Source of the DNA: Treponema sp.
Lineage (GTDB): Bacteria > Spirochaetota > Spirochaetia > Treponematales > Breznakiellaceae
Length of the DNA stretch: 37,839 bases
Direction of reading: 5' to 3'
Assembly (NCBI GenBank): GCA_009784975.1
Contig: WQXG01000031.1
Coordinates: 1-37,839 of the forward strand
Positions 26,217 to 33,989 of this stretch are shown here, piece after piece; within the stretch, counting starts at the first letter, position 1; every line of letters begins with the position of its first letter. A model generated the notes under the pieces. That model did no database searches. It was not told the DNA's origin and saw nothing but the letters and a program-made list of their open reading frames with translations. A program made the position numbers and the translations under genes.

Positions 26217-26882
26217 ATGAGTGATAAAAAAATAATTCAATTGGTTGTTGGACCTCTTGCAACAAATTGCTGGATTTATTCTGCAGAGGATTGCACCGCA
26301 ATTATAGATCCCGGCTTTGATCCGGAAGTTATTATTGCCGCTTTGGAAAAACTTATGGTTTCCTTTTCTATCGGACAGCGTATGTCGCCCATTTATATTT
26401 TACTTACGCATGGACATATAGATCATATTGGCGCAATACCGGCTATCATGGAGGCGTTTCCCGGGCAGATTCAAATTGCTATTCATGGTTTGGACAAAGA
26501 TTACATAGGTCCCACTGGATACGAAACACAAAAAGTAAATTTAAAAGTTGCATTCGGTGACACTGCTTTTTTGGACAGGATTTGGAAAGGTATGCCGGCG
26601 CCGGATATTCTTCTGGAAGAAGGAAGTATAATCGGCTCATCTTTACATGTTATACATCTTCCAGGTCATTCTCCGGGCAGTATTGCCTATTGGGACAAGG
26701 AAGAAGGAGTTCTTTTTTCCGGAGATGTTCTTTTTGCCGGCTCCAGAGGCCGCACTAATCTCCCTCTTGCCAATGAAGATGATATGTTAAAGAGTCTGGA
26801 TCGTCTTTATGCAATGGACGGAAACATTAAAGTTTGCCCGGGTCATGGAAATTCTACAACAATAAAACAGGAAATTAAATAA
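26217..26882 (+). CDS. metallo-beta-lactamase-fold hydrolase, glyoxalase II-like
   Basis: 221 aa. The metal-binding HxHxDH motif is at residues 65-70 (THGHIDHIG). The further ligands lie in HLPGHSPGS, LFSGDVLFAGSRGRTNLP and VCPGHGNST, and PLATNCWIY at the start is typical of the YcbL/glyoxalase-II-like subgroup. It would be a cytoplasmic dinuclear-metal thioester or similar hydrolase; the substrate is unknown. An upstream in-frame ATG at 26193 would add MLLCYYVS, but the family starts at 26217. Neither start has a good ribosome binding site. It follows the 675-aa gene by 39 bases and converges with pstB at 26886. Confidence 0.85.
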   Translation: MSDKKIIQLVVGPLATNCWIYSAEDCTAIIDPGFDPEVIIAALEKLMVSFSIGQRMSPIYILLTHGHIDHIGAIPAIMEAFPGQIQIAIHGLDKDYIGPTGYETQKVNLKVAFGDTAFLDRIWKGMPAPDILLEEGSIIGSSLHVIHLPGHSPGSIAYWDKEEGVLFSGDVLFAGSRGRTNLPLANEDDMLKSLDRLYAMDGNIKVCPGHGNSTTIKQEIK

Positions 26883-26885
26883 ATA

Positions 26886-27641
26886 TTATCCAAATCTTCC
26901 TGATATATAATCGCTTGTTCTTTGATCTTTTGGATTCATAAAAACTTCTGTTTTGGTGCCTTCTTCTGTCAGATATCCCATCAGCATAAAAACAGCTCTG
27001 TCGCAGATTCGCCCTGCCTGCTGTACATTGTGCGGAGCTATGACAATTGTAAACTGCTCTTTAAGTTTAATTAGCGACTCTTCAATCTTTGCCGTTGATA
27101 TCGGATCGAGACCGGAGCACGGCCTGTCCAAAAGAATTACTTCAGGTTCCAGCGCAAGAACGCGCGCCATGCAAAGACGCTGCTGCTGGCCGCCGGACAG
27201 GCTCATTCCGGAAATTGAAAGCCTGTCTTTTACTTCGTCCCAAAGCGCGGCTTGTATCAATGATTTCTCTGTAATTTCCATCAGTTCTTTTTTTGTTTTT
27301 CTTCCAAGCAGGCGCGGTCCGTAAGAGATATTTTCAAAGATGGACATAGGGAGCGGGGTAGGCACTTCAAAAACCATTCCTACTTTGCGGCGAAGTTCGG
27401 TTACGTTAACATCCTGCGCATGAACATTTTGCCCGTCCAGAAGAATTTCGCCGTTCATCCATGCGCCTGTTGTTAAATCGCAAAGCCTGTTTAATGAACG
27501 CAGCAGGGTAGTAACGCCGCTGTTAGCCGGTCCAAAAACAGCGGTTATATTATTTGCAGGGATTTTCAGATTCAGGCTGTGGATAGCCTGTTTTTTATCA
27601 TAATAAACATTAACATTGTTCAAAATTATTTTAGGTTCCAT
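26886..27641 (-). CDS. PstB-like phosphate ABC ATPase with degenerate catalytic motifs
   Basis: 251 aa, PstB family over its whole length (from LNNVNVYYDKKQAIHSLNLKI to MNPKDQRTSDYISGRFG). It differs at key sites. Walker A reads GPANSGVTT with Val43 in place of the lysine. The Q-loop has Glu92 (GMVFEVP) instead of Gln. Walker B reads VILLDRP with Arg173 in place of the catalytic Glu. The signature LSGGQQQR (148-155) and the H-loop His204 are intact. So it probably cannot hydrolyse ATP at its own site but can complete the site of a partner, which would be the other PstB at 30289. The start at 27641 is chosen over an ATG at 27668 for GAGG placement and family fit. It is the last gene of the pst operon, after a hairpin cluster. 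Confidence 0.85.
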   Translation of the reverse strand: MEPKIILNNVNVYYDKKQAIHSLNLKIPANNITAVFGPANSGVTTLLRSLNRLCDLTTGAWMNGEILLDGQNVHAQDVNVTELRRKVGMVFEVPTPLPMSIFENISYGPRLLGRKTKKELMEITEKSLIQAALWDEVKDRLSISGMSLSGGQQQRLCMARVLALEPEVILLDRPCSGLDPISTAKIEESLIKLKEQFTIVIAPHNVQQAGRICDRAVFMLMGYLTEEGTKTEVFMNPKDQRTSDYISGRFG

Positions 27642-27661
27642 ATTTACCTCATCCCTTTTAT

Positions 27662-27752
27662 GCGGCACGGATGCCGCTGTAATAAATGCTTGGAGTTTTT
27701 GCCAAGCAAAAACTCCGCAGTTTAAATCGGCATGGATGCCGATTTAAACTGC
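27662..27752 (-). promoter_or_regulatory. three consecutive hairpins between pstA and the degenerate pstB
   Basis: Next to the pstA stop is a perfect 16-bp stem (27717-27732 with 27737-27752, loop TGGA). Then comes a 9-bp stem (GGAGTTTTT 27692-27700 with AAAAACTCC 27708-27716), then a 6-bp stem (GCGGCA 27662-27667 with TGCCGC 27672-27677). No T-run follows any of them in the direction of transcription, so they look like RNA-stabilising or processing elements more than terminators. The first and third share a GGCA(C/T)GGATGCC core. Confidence 0.7.
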
Positions 27753-28594
27753 TATCTCTTTATTGATTTTGCAATGAAGCGGTTTACCAATGTGTTGGCA
27801 ACTACGTTTATAAGTAAAATTAAAATTATTAAAAGCGCGGCAGTACCGTAAGCTTTCTCCATTGAAATTCCTTCCCGCGCCAAAATATAAAAATGAACAG
27901 CCATTGTACGGGTCGAAGAAAAGATTGATGAAGGCATACGTAATGCCGAACCTGCCGTAAGAATAACTGCGGCTGTTTCTGCGACGCAGCGTCCCACGCT
28001 TAAAATAATTCCGTTTACGATGCCAAGCAGCGCAGACGGAAAAACCACCCTGCTGATTGTCTGCCATTTTGTCGCGCCCAAAGAGAAACTTACCTCGCGG
28101 TAAATTTTGGGAACGGCAAGAATCGCTTCTTCTGATGTGCGGATAACGGTTGGAAGAATCATAAAGGCAAGAGTTAAACCGCCGGACAGAATAGACCAGC
28201 CCAAATTTAAAATAATTACAAAAAATATAAAACCAAAAAGACCGTAAACAATTGACGGTATCCCTGCAAGAGATTCTGCGCTAAAGCGGATTATGCGGGT
28301 AATGATGGTTTCTTTTGTATATTCTGCCAGATAAAAAGCAGTGCCGATGCCGAACGGAATAACAATGACGATGGCAAGAGCAGTTACCATAAATGTTCCA
28401 ACGATAGAGGAAGCAATGCCGCCTTCGCGTCCCATGCTGCGCGGAATATCTGTCAAAAACTCCAGGTTGATCACCGGCAGACCTCTTACCAGAATAAAAA
28501 CAATTATGAACAACAACAGCCCGATTATTAAAAGCGCGGTTGTCCAAATCAATATTTTTGCCAATTTTTCAAAATGTGCCGGAGTTATTTTCAT
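27752..28594 (-). CDS. pstA: phosphate ABC transporter permease PstA
   Basis: 280 aa inner-membrane subunit with six membrane segments and the MetI-like fold. Family landmarks are GLPVINLEFLTDIPRSMGREGGIASSIVGTF, PFGIGTAFYLAEYT, SLAGIPSIVYGLFG and the coupling loop REVSFSLGATKWQTISRVVFPSALLGIVNG. With PstC it forms the phosphate channel. Its ATG overlaps the pstC stop by 4 bases (ATGA), so the two are coupled. It is followed by a hairpin cluster and the degenerate pstB. Confidence 0.93.
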   Translation of the reverse strand: MKITPAHFEKLAKILIWTTALLIIGLLLFIIVFILVRGLPVINLEFLTDIPRSMGREGGIASSIVGTFMVTALAIVIVIPFGIGTAFYLAEYTKETIITRIIRFSAESLAGIPSIVYGLFGFIFFVIILNLGWSILSGGLTLAFMILPTVIRTSEEAILAVPKIYREVSFSLGATKWQTISRVVFPSALLGIVNGIILSVGRCVAETAAVILTAGSALRMPSSIFSSTRTMAVHFYILAREGISMEKAYGTAALLIILILLINVVANTLVNRFIAKSIKR

Positions 28595-29478
28595 ATTTTA
28601 CTTTTTCCTGAAGTGAGCTTTTTGGTTTGGCGCGGGTTCCGCGTAATATATTGAGCGAAAGAATTCAAAAGCATAATTGCTATGAATAACACAATACCTG
28701 TTGCAAATAACGCTTGCTGGTGTTCGCCGGATGCATATCCCATCTCGATACCAATATTTGTAGTAAGCGTTCTTACAGGATCCAAAATTGATTCCGGAAT
28801 TGCGACAGCATTGCCCAAAACCATTATTACTGCCATTGTTTCGCCTACAGCGCGTCCTATCCCAAGGATTACTGCCGCTACAATACCGGACTTTGCCGCA
28901 GGAAGCATAACCGCGTGAATTGTCTGCCAATGGGTTAAACCCAAAGCAAGAGCTCCTTCTTTGTATTGACGGGGCAGCGCAAGAATGGAAACTTCCGATA
29001 TGCTGATGATCGTGGGTAAAATCATAATGCCAAGTATTATAGAACCGGTTAAAATGCTGAGACCCGGTCCGCCCAGATAATTCCGTACTGCAGGAACTAC
29101 AAATAATAAACCCCAGAATCCGTAAACTACAGAAGGAATACCGGCAAGCAATTGTATTGCCGGCCTGAAAATATTGCTCATTGCAGAAGGTGCAAATTCT
29201 GCAAGAAAAACACTGCAGCAGATACCAACCGGCACCCCGATTATTACTGCCCCAAGCGTAACAGTCAAAGACCCGATAATCATCGGGAAAATTCCAAACT
29301 CGCCTCTGCTGGGAGCCCATTCCATTCCAAAAATAAATTTAATGACGCCGACTTCTGCGATAATCGGCATTCCTTTTATAATGATAAACACGGTAATTAA
29401 TGCAAGCGCTGATATAGAAGAAAGTGCAAGCGCGAAAAAAATATTTCTTGAAAGATGCTCTTTAAATTTCTTAAACAT
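28591..29478 (-). CDS. pstC: phosphate ABC transporter permease PstC
   Basis: 295 aa, six membrane segments. Landmarks are FGMEWAPSRGEFGIFPMIIGSLTVTLGAVIIGVPVG, LLAGIPSVVYGFWGL, the coupling loop QYKEGALALGLTHWQTIHAVMLPAAKSGIVA, and GIGRAVGETMAVIMVLGN. It is the partner of PstA in the channel. GAGGAAA lies before the start, and 18 bases separate it from pstS. The length and motifs are normal, so the transport core seems intact despite the unusual ATPase pair. Confidence 0.94.
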   Translation of the reverse strand: MFKKFKEHLSRNIFFALALSSISALALITVFIIIKGMPIIAEVGVIKFIFGMEWAPSRGEFGIFPMIIGSLTVTLGAVIIGVPVGICCSVFLAEFAPSAMSNIFRPAIQLLAGIPSVVYGFWGLLFVVPAVRNYLGGPGLSILTGSIILGIMILPTIISISEVSILALPRQYKEGALALGLTHWQTIHAVMLPAAKSGIVAAVILGIGRAVGETMAVIMVLGNAVAIPESILDPVRTLTTNIGIEMGYASGEHQQALFATGIVLFIAIMLLNSFAQYITRNPRQTKKLTSGKSKI

Positions 29479-29496
29479 ATTTCCTCTATTAAAATA

Positions 29497-30282
29497 TTAA
29501 GGTATAAGCCCTTCTTGTGCCATCAGCTCTTTCCCTTCCGGTGAAAGAATAAATTCTATAAATTCCATTGCAAGACCTTCCGGCGGTATTGCCTTTGTTA
29601 CAAACAGAAACGGCCTGAACAGGCTATAGCTGCGATTAATAACATTTTCCCGTGAAGCCTCTATACTTCCCAATTTTATTGCTTTTACCGTTTGATCAAC
29701 AAGCCCCAGAGAAATAAATCCGATGGAATTGGGATCTCCTGCGACAAGCTGCCTTACAGCGCCGTTGGAATCCTGGACTATTGCCCTTGGAGTTATTCTG
29801 TGATCCCCCATCACCATTTCCTCAAAAGCGCTTCGTGTTCCCGAACCTTCTTCCCGCGCTATAATATGAATCCTTGCCTGCCTTCCGCCAATCTGACTCC
29901 AGTCATTAATTGCAGCTGTGTAAATATCCCGGATCTGCTCCAGCGTAAGATCTGTAACCGGATTTCCGGGATGAACAATTAAAGCAAGCCCATCCCTTGC
30001 AATTTCTACAGACCAAAGATCTTCTTCTGTTCTTTTAAGCCAGCGAGATGACATTCCAATATCGGCGGCGCCTGATTCTGCTGCAGTAATACCGGCTGAT
30101 GATCCGCCTCCCTGAATATCAATTCCGCTTCCCGGATTCAAACGTTCATATTCTTCGGCTAAAAGTTCGATATAAGGCTGCACCGAAGTAGACCCTGCAA
30201 CAACCAAAAACGAATTAGATCTTCCCCCGCACGCGGTAAGAGTTAACAGTATGATAAACATCGCGCCAATAAAATTTCTCAT
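29497..30282 (-). CDS. pstS: phosphate-binding lipoprotein PstS
   Basis: 261 aa PBP-like (type II) phosphate binder. The lipobox is LTAC (C18). Phosphate-site segments are GSTSVQPY, GGGSSAGI, ADIGMSSRWLK and REEGSGTRSAFEE, all typical of the PstS family of short bacterial members. It would bind inorganic phosphate outside the inner membrane and hand it to PstCA. It lies 6 bases after the canonical pstB and 18 before pstC. The length is at the short end of the family (260 to 300 aa). Confidence 0.92.
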   Translation of the reverse strand: MRNFIGAMFIILLTLTACGGRSNSFLVVAGSTSVQPYIELLAEEYERLNPGSGIDIQGGGSSAGITAAESGAADIGMSSRWLKRTEEDLWSVEIARDGLALIVHPGNPVTDLTLEQIRDIYTAAINDWSQIGGRQARIHIIAREEGSGTRSAFEEMVMGDHRITPRAIVQDSNGAVRQLVAGDPNSIGFISLGLVDQTVKAIKLGSIEASRENVINRSYSLFRPFLFVTKAIPPEGLAMEFIEFILSPEGKELMAQEGLIP

Positions 30283-30288
30283 TTCCTT

Positions 30289-31080
30289 TTACCCAAACCT
30301 TCCGGTGATATAGTCTTCTGTACGTTTATCTTTGGGATTCATAAACATCTGTGAGGTTAAATCGTACTCAACCAATTTTCCTACTCTGTCTTCGCCTATC
30401 ATCAAAAAGGCGGACATATTGGATACCCTAAGCGCCTGCTCCATATTATGCGTAACAATTATAATTGCATATTTTTTTACCAAATCCAGCATTAGCTCTT
30501 CGATTTTCATTGTTGATTCGGGGTCAAGCGCGCTGCACGACTCATCCATCAATATTACTTCCGGCTCTATCGCAATTGCTCTGGCTATGCACAATCTTTG
30601 CTGCTCGCCGGGAGAAAGATCAAGCCCCGGTTTTTTTAAATTATCCTTTACATCGTTCCAAAGCGCCACCTGCGACAAACTATGCTCTACGATGTCATTC
30701 AGCGTATGCTTGCGCCTTATCCCGTGCTGCCTTGGACCAATGGCAATATTATCATAAATACTCATTGGAAAAACATTGGGTCTTTGAAAAACCATCCCCA
30801 CCTTTTTCCTGAGCGATACAACATCCGTAGTTTTATCGTAAATTGACAGCTCGTCCAAAAGAATATCGCCCTCTACCCTGCAGCTGGGAATTAAATCGTT
30901 CATACGGTTAAAAACCCGCAAAAGGGTAGATTTACCGCAGCCGGACGGACCGATTATGGCTGTTATGGTGCGATCATATATATTCATTGTAATGTCGCCA
31001 AGGGCATGAAAGGAGCCATAGTAGAGATTTAACGCTTCTGTCCTTAGCTTTACGCTTTTGTCCTGAATATTGAATTTCAT
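30289..31080 (-). CDS. pstB: phosphate ABC transporter ATPase PstB (canonical catalytic site)
   Basis: 263 aa. Walker A is GPSGCGKST (K50), the Q-loop Gln99 is present (GMVFQRP), Walker [13 protein letters not shown] keeps Asp179 and the catalytic Glu180, and the H-loop is His211. The signature reads LSPGEQQR (155-162) instead of LSGGQQQR. Thus its own ATP-binding half is complete, while the signature it offers to a partner is altered, complementary to the PstB-like protein at 26886. It is the first gene of the pst operon, an unusual place for pstB, which normally comes last before phoU. No phoU is in the window. A possible -10 (TATACT) lies just upstream, but its -35 is weak. Confidence 0.93.
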   Translation of the reverse strand: MKFNIQDKSVKLRTEALNLYYGSFHALGDITMNIYDRTITAIIGPSGCGKSTLLRVFNRMNDLIPSCRVEGDILLDELSIYDKTTDVVSLRKKVGMVFQRPNVFPMSIYDNIAIGPRQHGIRRKHTLNDIVEHSLSQVALWNDVKDNLKKPGLDLSPGEQQRLCIARAIAIEPEVILMDESCSALDPESTMKIEELMLDLVKKYAIIIVTHNMEQALRVSNMSAFLMIGEDRVGKLVEYDLTSQMFMNPKDKRTEDYITGRFG

Positions 31081-31122
31081 TCTGCCAACTCTATGTTTAT
31101 AGTATACCTTTTTTGCGATGGT

Positions 31123-32598
31123 TTAAAGGTGTCTTGGGGGGCACTCAGGAGCCTGCATTGCAGGGACATAGCGAATCCGGAATTCCGGCTGGTTTTTCAT
31201 TTCTGTATAATGGTTGATTTCCCAATCGTCTCCCGTGGGGACATTTACGCCGTCCGGGGGCGGAGCAAAAATCCGCAGGGCAATTTCGCCGCTGCATTTT
31301 TTGTCAAAAAAAGCCGGAATAAGATCGATTGATTTAATCCCGGGTTTTTTGTAGAACCAGCGCCCGTTAATTTCCATCATCAGATTGAGTTTTATATCGT
31401 CCCCGGAAAAACTTACTTCGCAGAAAACGGGGTCTTTTTCTAAATGCAGGTGTACGGCAAGCCCGTCAGAGTCTTCGCTGCCGCCCCAGCGCAGTTTGGC
31501 AGGAAAAACTGCCGCTTCCCCGGCTGTCATAACAGGCATATAAACTTCCATGTTAAGGATCTTTTTGTATTCCTCCAGAATGGGCTGTTCACAGCCAATG
31601 TTTGCATTATTGGGGTCTTCGATTTCCAGCCCAAGCCGTCCGCGATCCCTAAACTGGTAAAAAGTGATGCCTGTTATACATGGAGCTTCCTGCGGTAAAC
31701 GGCGGTAAAAATCGCCAAGCTGCTGCGCCTGTTCAAAAGGACCTGTAACATCACCGTCTGCATTAAATTCGCTTACAACGAACGGGCGTGTTTTATTTCC
31801 TGTTCGTATCATAAAGCGTTCGTATTCCAGATTAAAATCTTTAAGCATTTGTGTGTTGCTGCCCCGCTTGTGCGAATTGCCTCCGGGTTCCGCAATATCA
31901 AACGGCCATCCCCAGTGAAGCGCAAGGTATGTATCAGTTGACCAGAAGTCAGCGGCATTGATCGCTTCGGCAAACTCATCCTCATATTTCATTTTGCCGT
32001 CTTCATGCGGCGGGTCCCCGATGCAAAGAATGGTTTTAATATGAGGCGAATGCTGTTTTATAATTTTATGAAAACGCACAAAAAAATCCGCAACCTGCTG
32101 GTAGCTATACCGCTTGTTAAAAGCAAACCAGTTCCCTGTCGCTTCGTGATTGATGCGCAGCATCAGCCGCCCGAACGGACGCAGGTCTTCTGCGATTTTT
32201 ATCAGATGATCATCGGTTACGGCGCAGTCAATGGTGAGGGTAAGAATCACATCCTGCCCATGCCTTCGCACATCGCGCATTGACAAAAACGGTTCGCCGG
32301 CATCTTGGTACATTGTGCTGCCGTTAATTCCGCCCTGGTAGGGAAAATAATCATCGTAGGCATAATCCCATGCAAAGCTGACTCCTTGGGGACCCCCCAT
32401 GTCTGTTGCAAGCGTACTTGCTCGCGCAGGCCATCCTTCGTCCAGCGGATAATAGCAATACATTAAATTAATTGCGCGGTGAGGCCGCCCCAGTTTCTGC
32501 AGAATATAGTCCTGTTCAACATATTCGCCGCGTTCGCTGCCGTCGCCCAAATCAAGCGCGCATTTTGCTTTTCCCATGTGCAGGTGGGTTATTTTCAT
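31123..32598 (-). CDS. GH26-like glycoside hydrolase (beta-mannanase type)
   Basis: 491 aa, clan GH-A (beta/alpha)8 barrel in residues about 40-345. The acid/base Glu is E152 in LMLRINHEATGNWFAF and the nucleophile is E277 in FVVSEFNAD, both in the GH26 arrangement; STDTY (221-225) fits the barrel. The last 140 residues are beta-rich (AVHLHLEKDPVFCEVSFSGDDIKLNLMMEINGRWFY) and may be a carbohydrate-binding or lid domain. No signal peptide is seen, so the enzyme may be cytoplasmic and act on oligosaccharides. The exact substrate is inferred only from the family. The start has no strong ribosome binding site. It lies 42 bases upstream of the pst operon on the same strand, so read-through is possible. 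Confidence 0.75.
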   Translation of the reverse strand: MKITHLHMGKAKCALDLGDGSERGEYVEQDYILQKLGRPHRAINLMYCYYPLDEGWPARASTLATDMGGPQGVSFAWDYAYDDYFPYQGGINGSTMYQDAGEPFLSMRDVRRHGQDVILTLTIDCAVTDDHLIKIAEDLRPFGRLMLRINHEATGNWFAFNKRYSYQQVADFFVRFHKIIKQHSPHIKTILCIGDPPHEDGKMKYEDEFAEAINAADFWSTDTYLALHWGWPFDIAEPGGNSHKRGSNTQMLKDFNLEYERFMIRTGNKTRPFVVSEFNADGDVTGPFEQAQQLGDFYRRLPQEAPCITGITFYQFRDRGRLGLEIEDPNNANIGCEQPILEEYKKILNMEVYMPVMTAGEAAVFPAKLRWGGSEDSDGLAVHLHLEKDPVFCEVSFSGDDIKLNLMMEINGRWFYKKPGIKSIDLIPAFFDKKCSGEIALRIFAPPPDGVNVPTGDDWEINHYTEMKNQPEFRIRYVPAMQAPECPPRHL

Positions 32599-32615
32599 TA
32601 TAGGTTAGTATATGC

Positions 32616-32637
32616 TTAAAAACCGGTAGCTGCTACC
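32616..32637. repeat. palindromic AACCGGTAGC-type element, copy 1
   Basis: TTAAAAACCGGTAGC then TGCTACC, containing the hairpin GGTAGC-T-GCTACC. A close copy lies at 34483-34504 and the related GGGTAGCAGC arms at 32834-32848 and 33861-33870. The element sits in gaps between short accessory genes. Confidence 0.75.
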
Positions 32638-32763
32638 CCAGAAATGTATGCCTAAAGATCTTACTTGGGGTCCTGTCAGCGGCCAAAAAGCACCGTGCGC
32701 TCCGCACACGGCGCTTTTTACCCCTGACACCCCTCAAGTATTTTTCTAGGCATACATTTCTGG
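32638..32763. repeat. 126-base inverted repeat with perfect 17-bp ends
   Basis: CCAGAAATGTATGCCTA at 32638-32654 is the exact reverse complement of 32747-32763. Further pairing inside (ACTTGGGG with CCCCTCAAGT, CTGTCAG with CTGACA) and a terminator hairpin at the centre make it one long imperfect palindrome. The AAACCGGT octamer occurs on both sides (32620-32627 and 32764-32771). It holds no coding frame. It could be a non-autonomous mobile element or a structured termination region. Confidence 0.8.
32685..32719. terminator. bidirectional intrinsic terminator
   Basis: AAAAAGC (32685-32691) and CCGTG (693-697) pair with CACGG (707-711) and GCTTTTT (713-719), with one mismatch and a 9-base loop. 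An A-run on the left and a T-run on the right make it work on either strand. On the minus strand it would end the XRE gene at 32873 before the GH26-like gene. Confidence 0.7.
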
Positions 32764-32792
32764 AAACCGGTGGGTGGGCGGTCTTGCAATTA

Positions 32793-32848
32793 GGACGCCG
32801 CTGTGCGGCATCCCATGTTTGGTTTTAGAATAAGGGTAGCAGCAACCC
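32793..32848. repeat. hairpin GCCGC-TGT-GCGGC and GGGTAGCAGC element
   Basis: GGACGCCGC (32793-32801) pairs with GCGGCATCC (32805-32813) with one mismatch, resembling the GGATGCCGC hairpins in the pst operon. GGGTAGCAGCAACCC (32834-32848) recurs at 33861-33875. Together with the inverted repeat to the left, this fills the 274-base gap 32599-32872, in which no gene is seen. Confidence 0.65.
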
Positions 32849-32872
32849 TCAAAAAAAAGCAAATAAAATGTG

Positions 32873-33208
32873 CTAATCTACAGTTTCTAGGTTATTTCTT
32901 TTTTCGGCAAGATTTTTTTCCAACACTTCAGCAATAACCTCTCTAATTTCACGGATAATGTCTTTCTGAAGTCGCTCCATAATACTTTCAGGAGAGGGTG
33001 ATACAGCAAACAATTCATAGGCTTCAATACCAAGAGCACCTGCTAACCGCTCAAGCACCTCAGGTGTTGGAAATTGCTTGGAAAGCTCTATCATTGCGAT
33101 ATATTGAGTCGATATTTCTGCCTTTTCTGCTAGTTTTGATTGAGTAATACCGCATTTTTGGCGGTTTTTCCTCAAATTGGCTGCTAAAATGTCTCGTAGA
33201 TTTGTCAT
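32873..33208 (-). CDS. XRE-family HTH transcriptional regulator
   Basis: 111 aa. The N-terminal Cro/C1-type helix-turn-helix is at residues about 10-65 (LRKNRQKCGITQSKLAEKAEISTQYIAMIELSKQFPTPEVLERLAGALGI). A charged helical tail (IMERLQKDIIREIREVIAEVLEKNLAEKRN) is likely a dimer coiled coil. The start at 33208 gives the normal MTNLRDILAANLRKNRQ opening with AGGTAAG upstream; a longer frame to 33325 would add a hydrophobic stretch read from the promoter region. It is divergent from the 33376 gene and may regulate it. The intrinsic terminator at 32685 lies downstream. Confidence 0.85.
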   Translation of the reverse strand: MTNLRDILAANLRKNRQKCGITQSKLAEKAEISTQYIAMIELSKQFPTPEVLERLAGALGIEAYELFAVSPSPESIMERLQKDIIREIREVIAEVLEKNLAEKRNNLETVD

Positions 33209-33375
33209 CTTACCTAAATCAATTATAAAAGCTAAAAAAGCATTGACAATCAATGTATTGTTATATATTATTGGCTGTACGTTGATATTAAAAAAGAAAA
33301 TAGTTTTTATTTCTAATATAGTCACTTTCGTTGAAGGTTTGCTATATAAAATTTTGAATTATTAAGGAGATTGGA

Positions 33376-33807
33376 ATGAAAGAAAAAAAATGGCCGCATT
33401 TTATTGCGGTAACGGCATTGTTAATTTTTGTTTTGTTGGGTATTGGCAGCACTGCATCATATCCATCTGGTACTTCATATCCGTATGAAGGTGATAGATA
33501 TGATATTACCCCTGCAATAAAAGATTTTGTAGTTGTCGGAATCGTTTTTGTTAAATCTCAAGAAATCGTTTATTCTAAAAAAGAACGTTCAGGATCAAAA
33601 ATTACACATGAGATGTTTATGCGAGAAGCAGCAAAACTTAACGCTGATGATGTAATTAACATTAAAATTGATGTTCTTGAAAAAATTGAAAATAGATTCT
33701 TTCCATCAAGGAGAGGTAGCAGAGGTAGACAAACAGAAGCGAAGGTTACTACATATTCGTATACCGGCGTTGGTTTGGCAATTAAATATACTAATGCCGT
33801 AAGATGA
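33376..33807 (+). CDS. small exported protein of unknown function
   Basis: 143 aa. Residues 1-28 form a signal peptide (WPHFIAVTALLIFVLLGIGSTASY). The mature part has one alpha/beta domain (DFVVVGIVFVKSQEIVY ... THEMFMREAAKLNADDVINIKIDVLEK), whose pattern of strand, helix with EAAKLNADDVIN, strand recalls the YbjQ/heavy-metal-binding-like fold of small Treponema envelope proteins; this is only a resemblance. A basic low-complexity insert (FFPSRRGSRGRQTE) precedes the last strands. AAGGAGA lies before the start. It is divergent from an XRE regulator, with about 170 bases between the two chosen starts. No function is assigned. Confidence 0.65.
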   Translation: MKEKKWPHFIAVTALLIFVLLGIGSTASYPSGTSYPYEGDRYDITPAIKDFVVVGIVFVKSQEIVYSKKERSGSKITHEMFMREAAKLNADDVINIKIDVLEKIENRFFPSRRGSRGRQTEAKVTTYSYTGVGLAIKYTNAVR

Positions 33808-33860
33808 GTAGTACTCCAAGTCTAATACCTCAAAGAAGAAGATAAAAACCAATAGCAAAA

Positions 33861-33914
33861 GGGTAGCAGCAACCCTCTTTCTTCACTTTGTACAGGTGTG
33901 ACGAGCTGCTACCC
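33861..33914. repeat. GGGTAGCAGC inverted pair
   Basis: GGGTAGCAGC (33861-33870) and GCTGCTACCC (33905-33914) form a 10-bp stem with a 34-base loop just after the 33376 gene. The left arm also folds on itself (AGGGT-AGCAGCA-ACCCT) and is followed by a T-rich tail, so a weak terminator role is possible. The same motif occurs at 32834. Confidence 0.7.
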
Positions 33915-33989
33915 CCGGCAGAAATTCTAAAAAAGTGTGGCAATAACCAGTTTTTATGTGTATATTATAGATATATCAAGGAGAAGTTT

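Noticed and set aside
33888-33989. Longer start of the retropepsin-like protein
   Set aside because: It runs through the GCTGCTACCC repeat; the ATG at 33990 has AAGGAGA at good distance.
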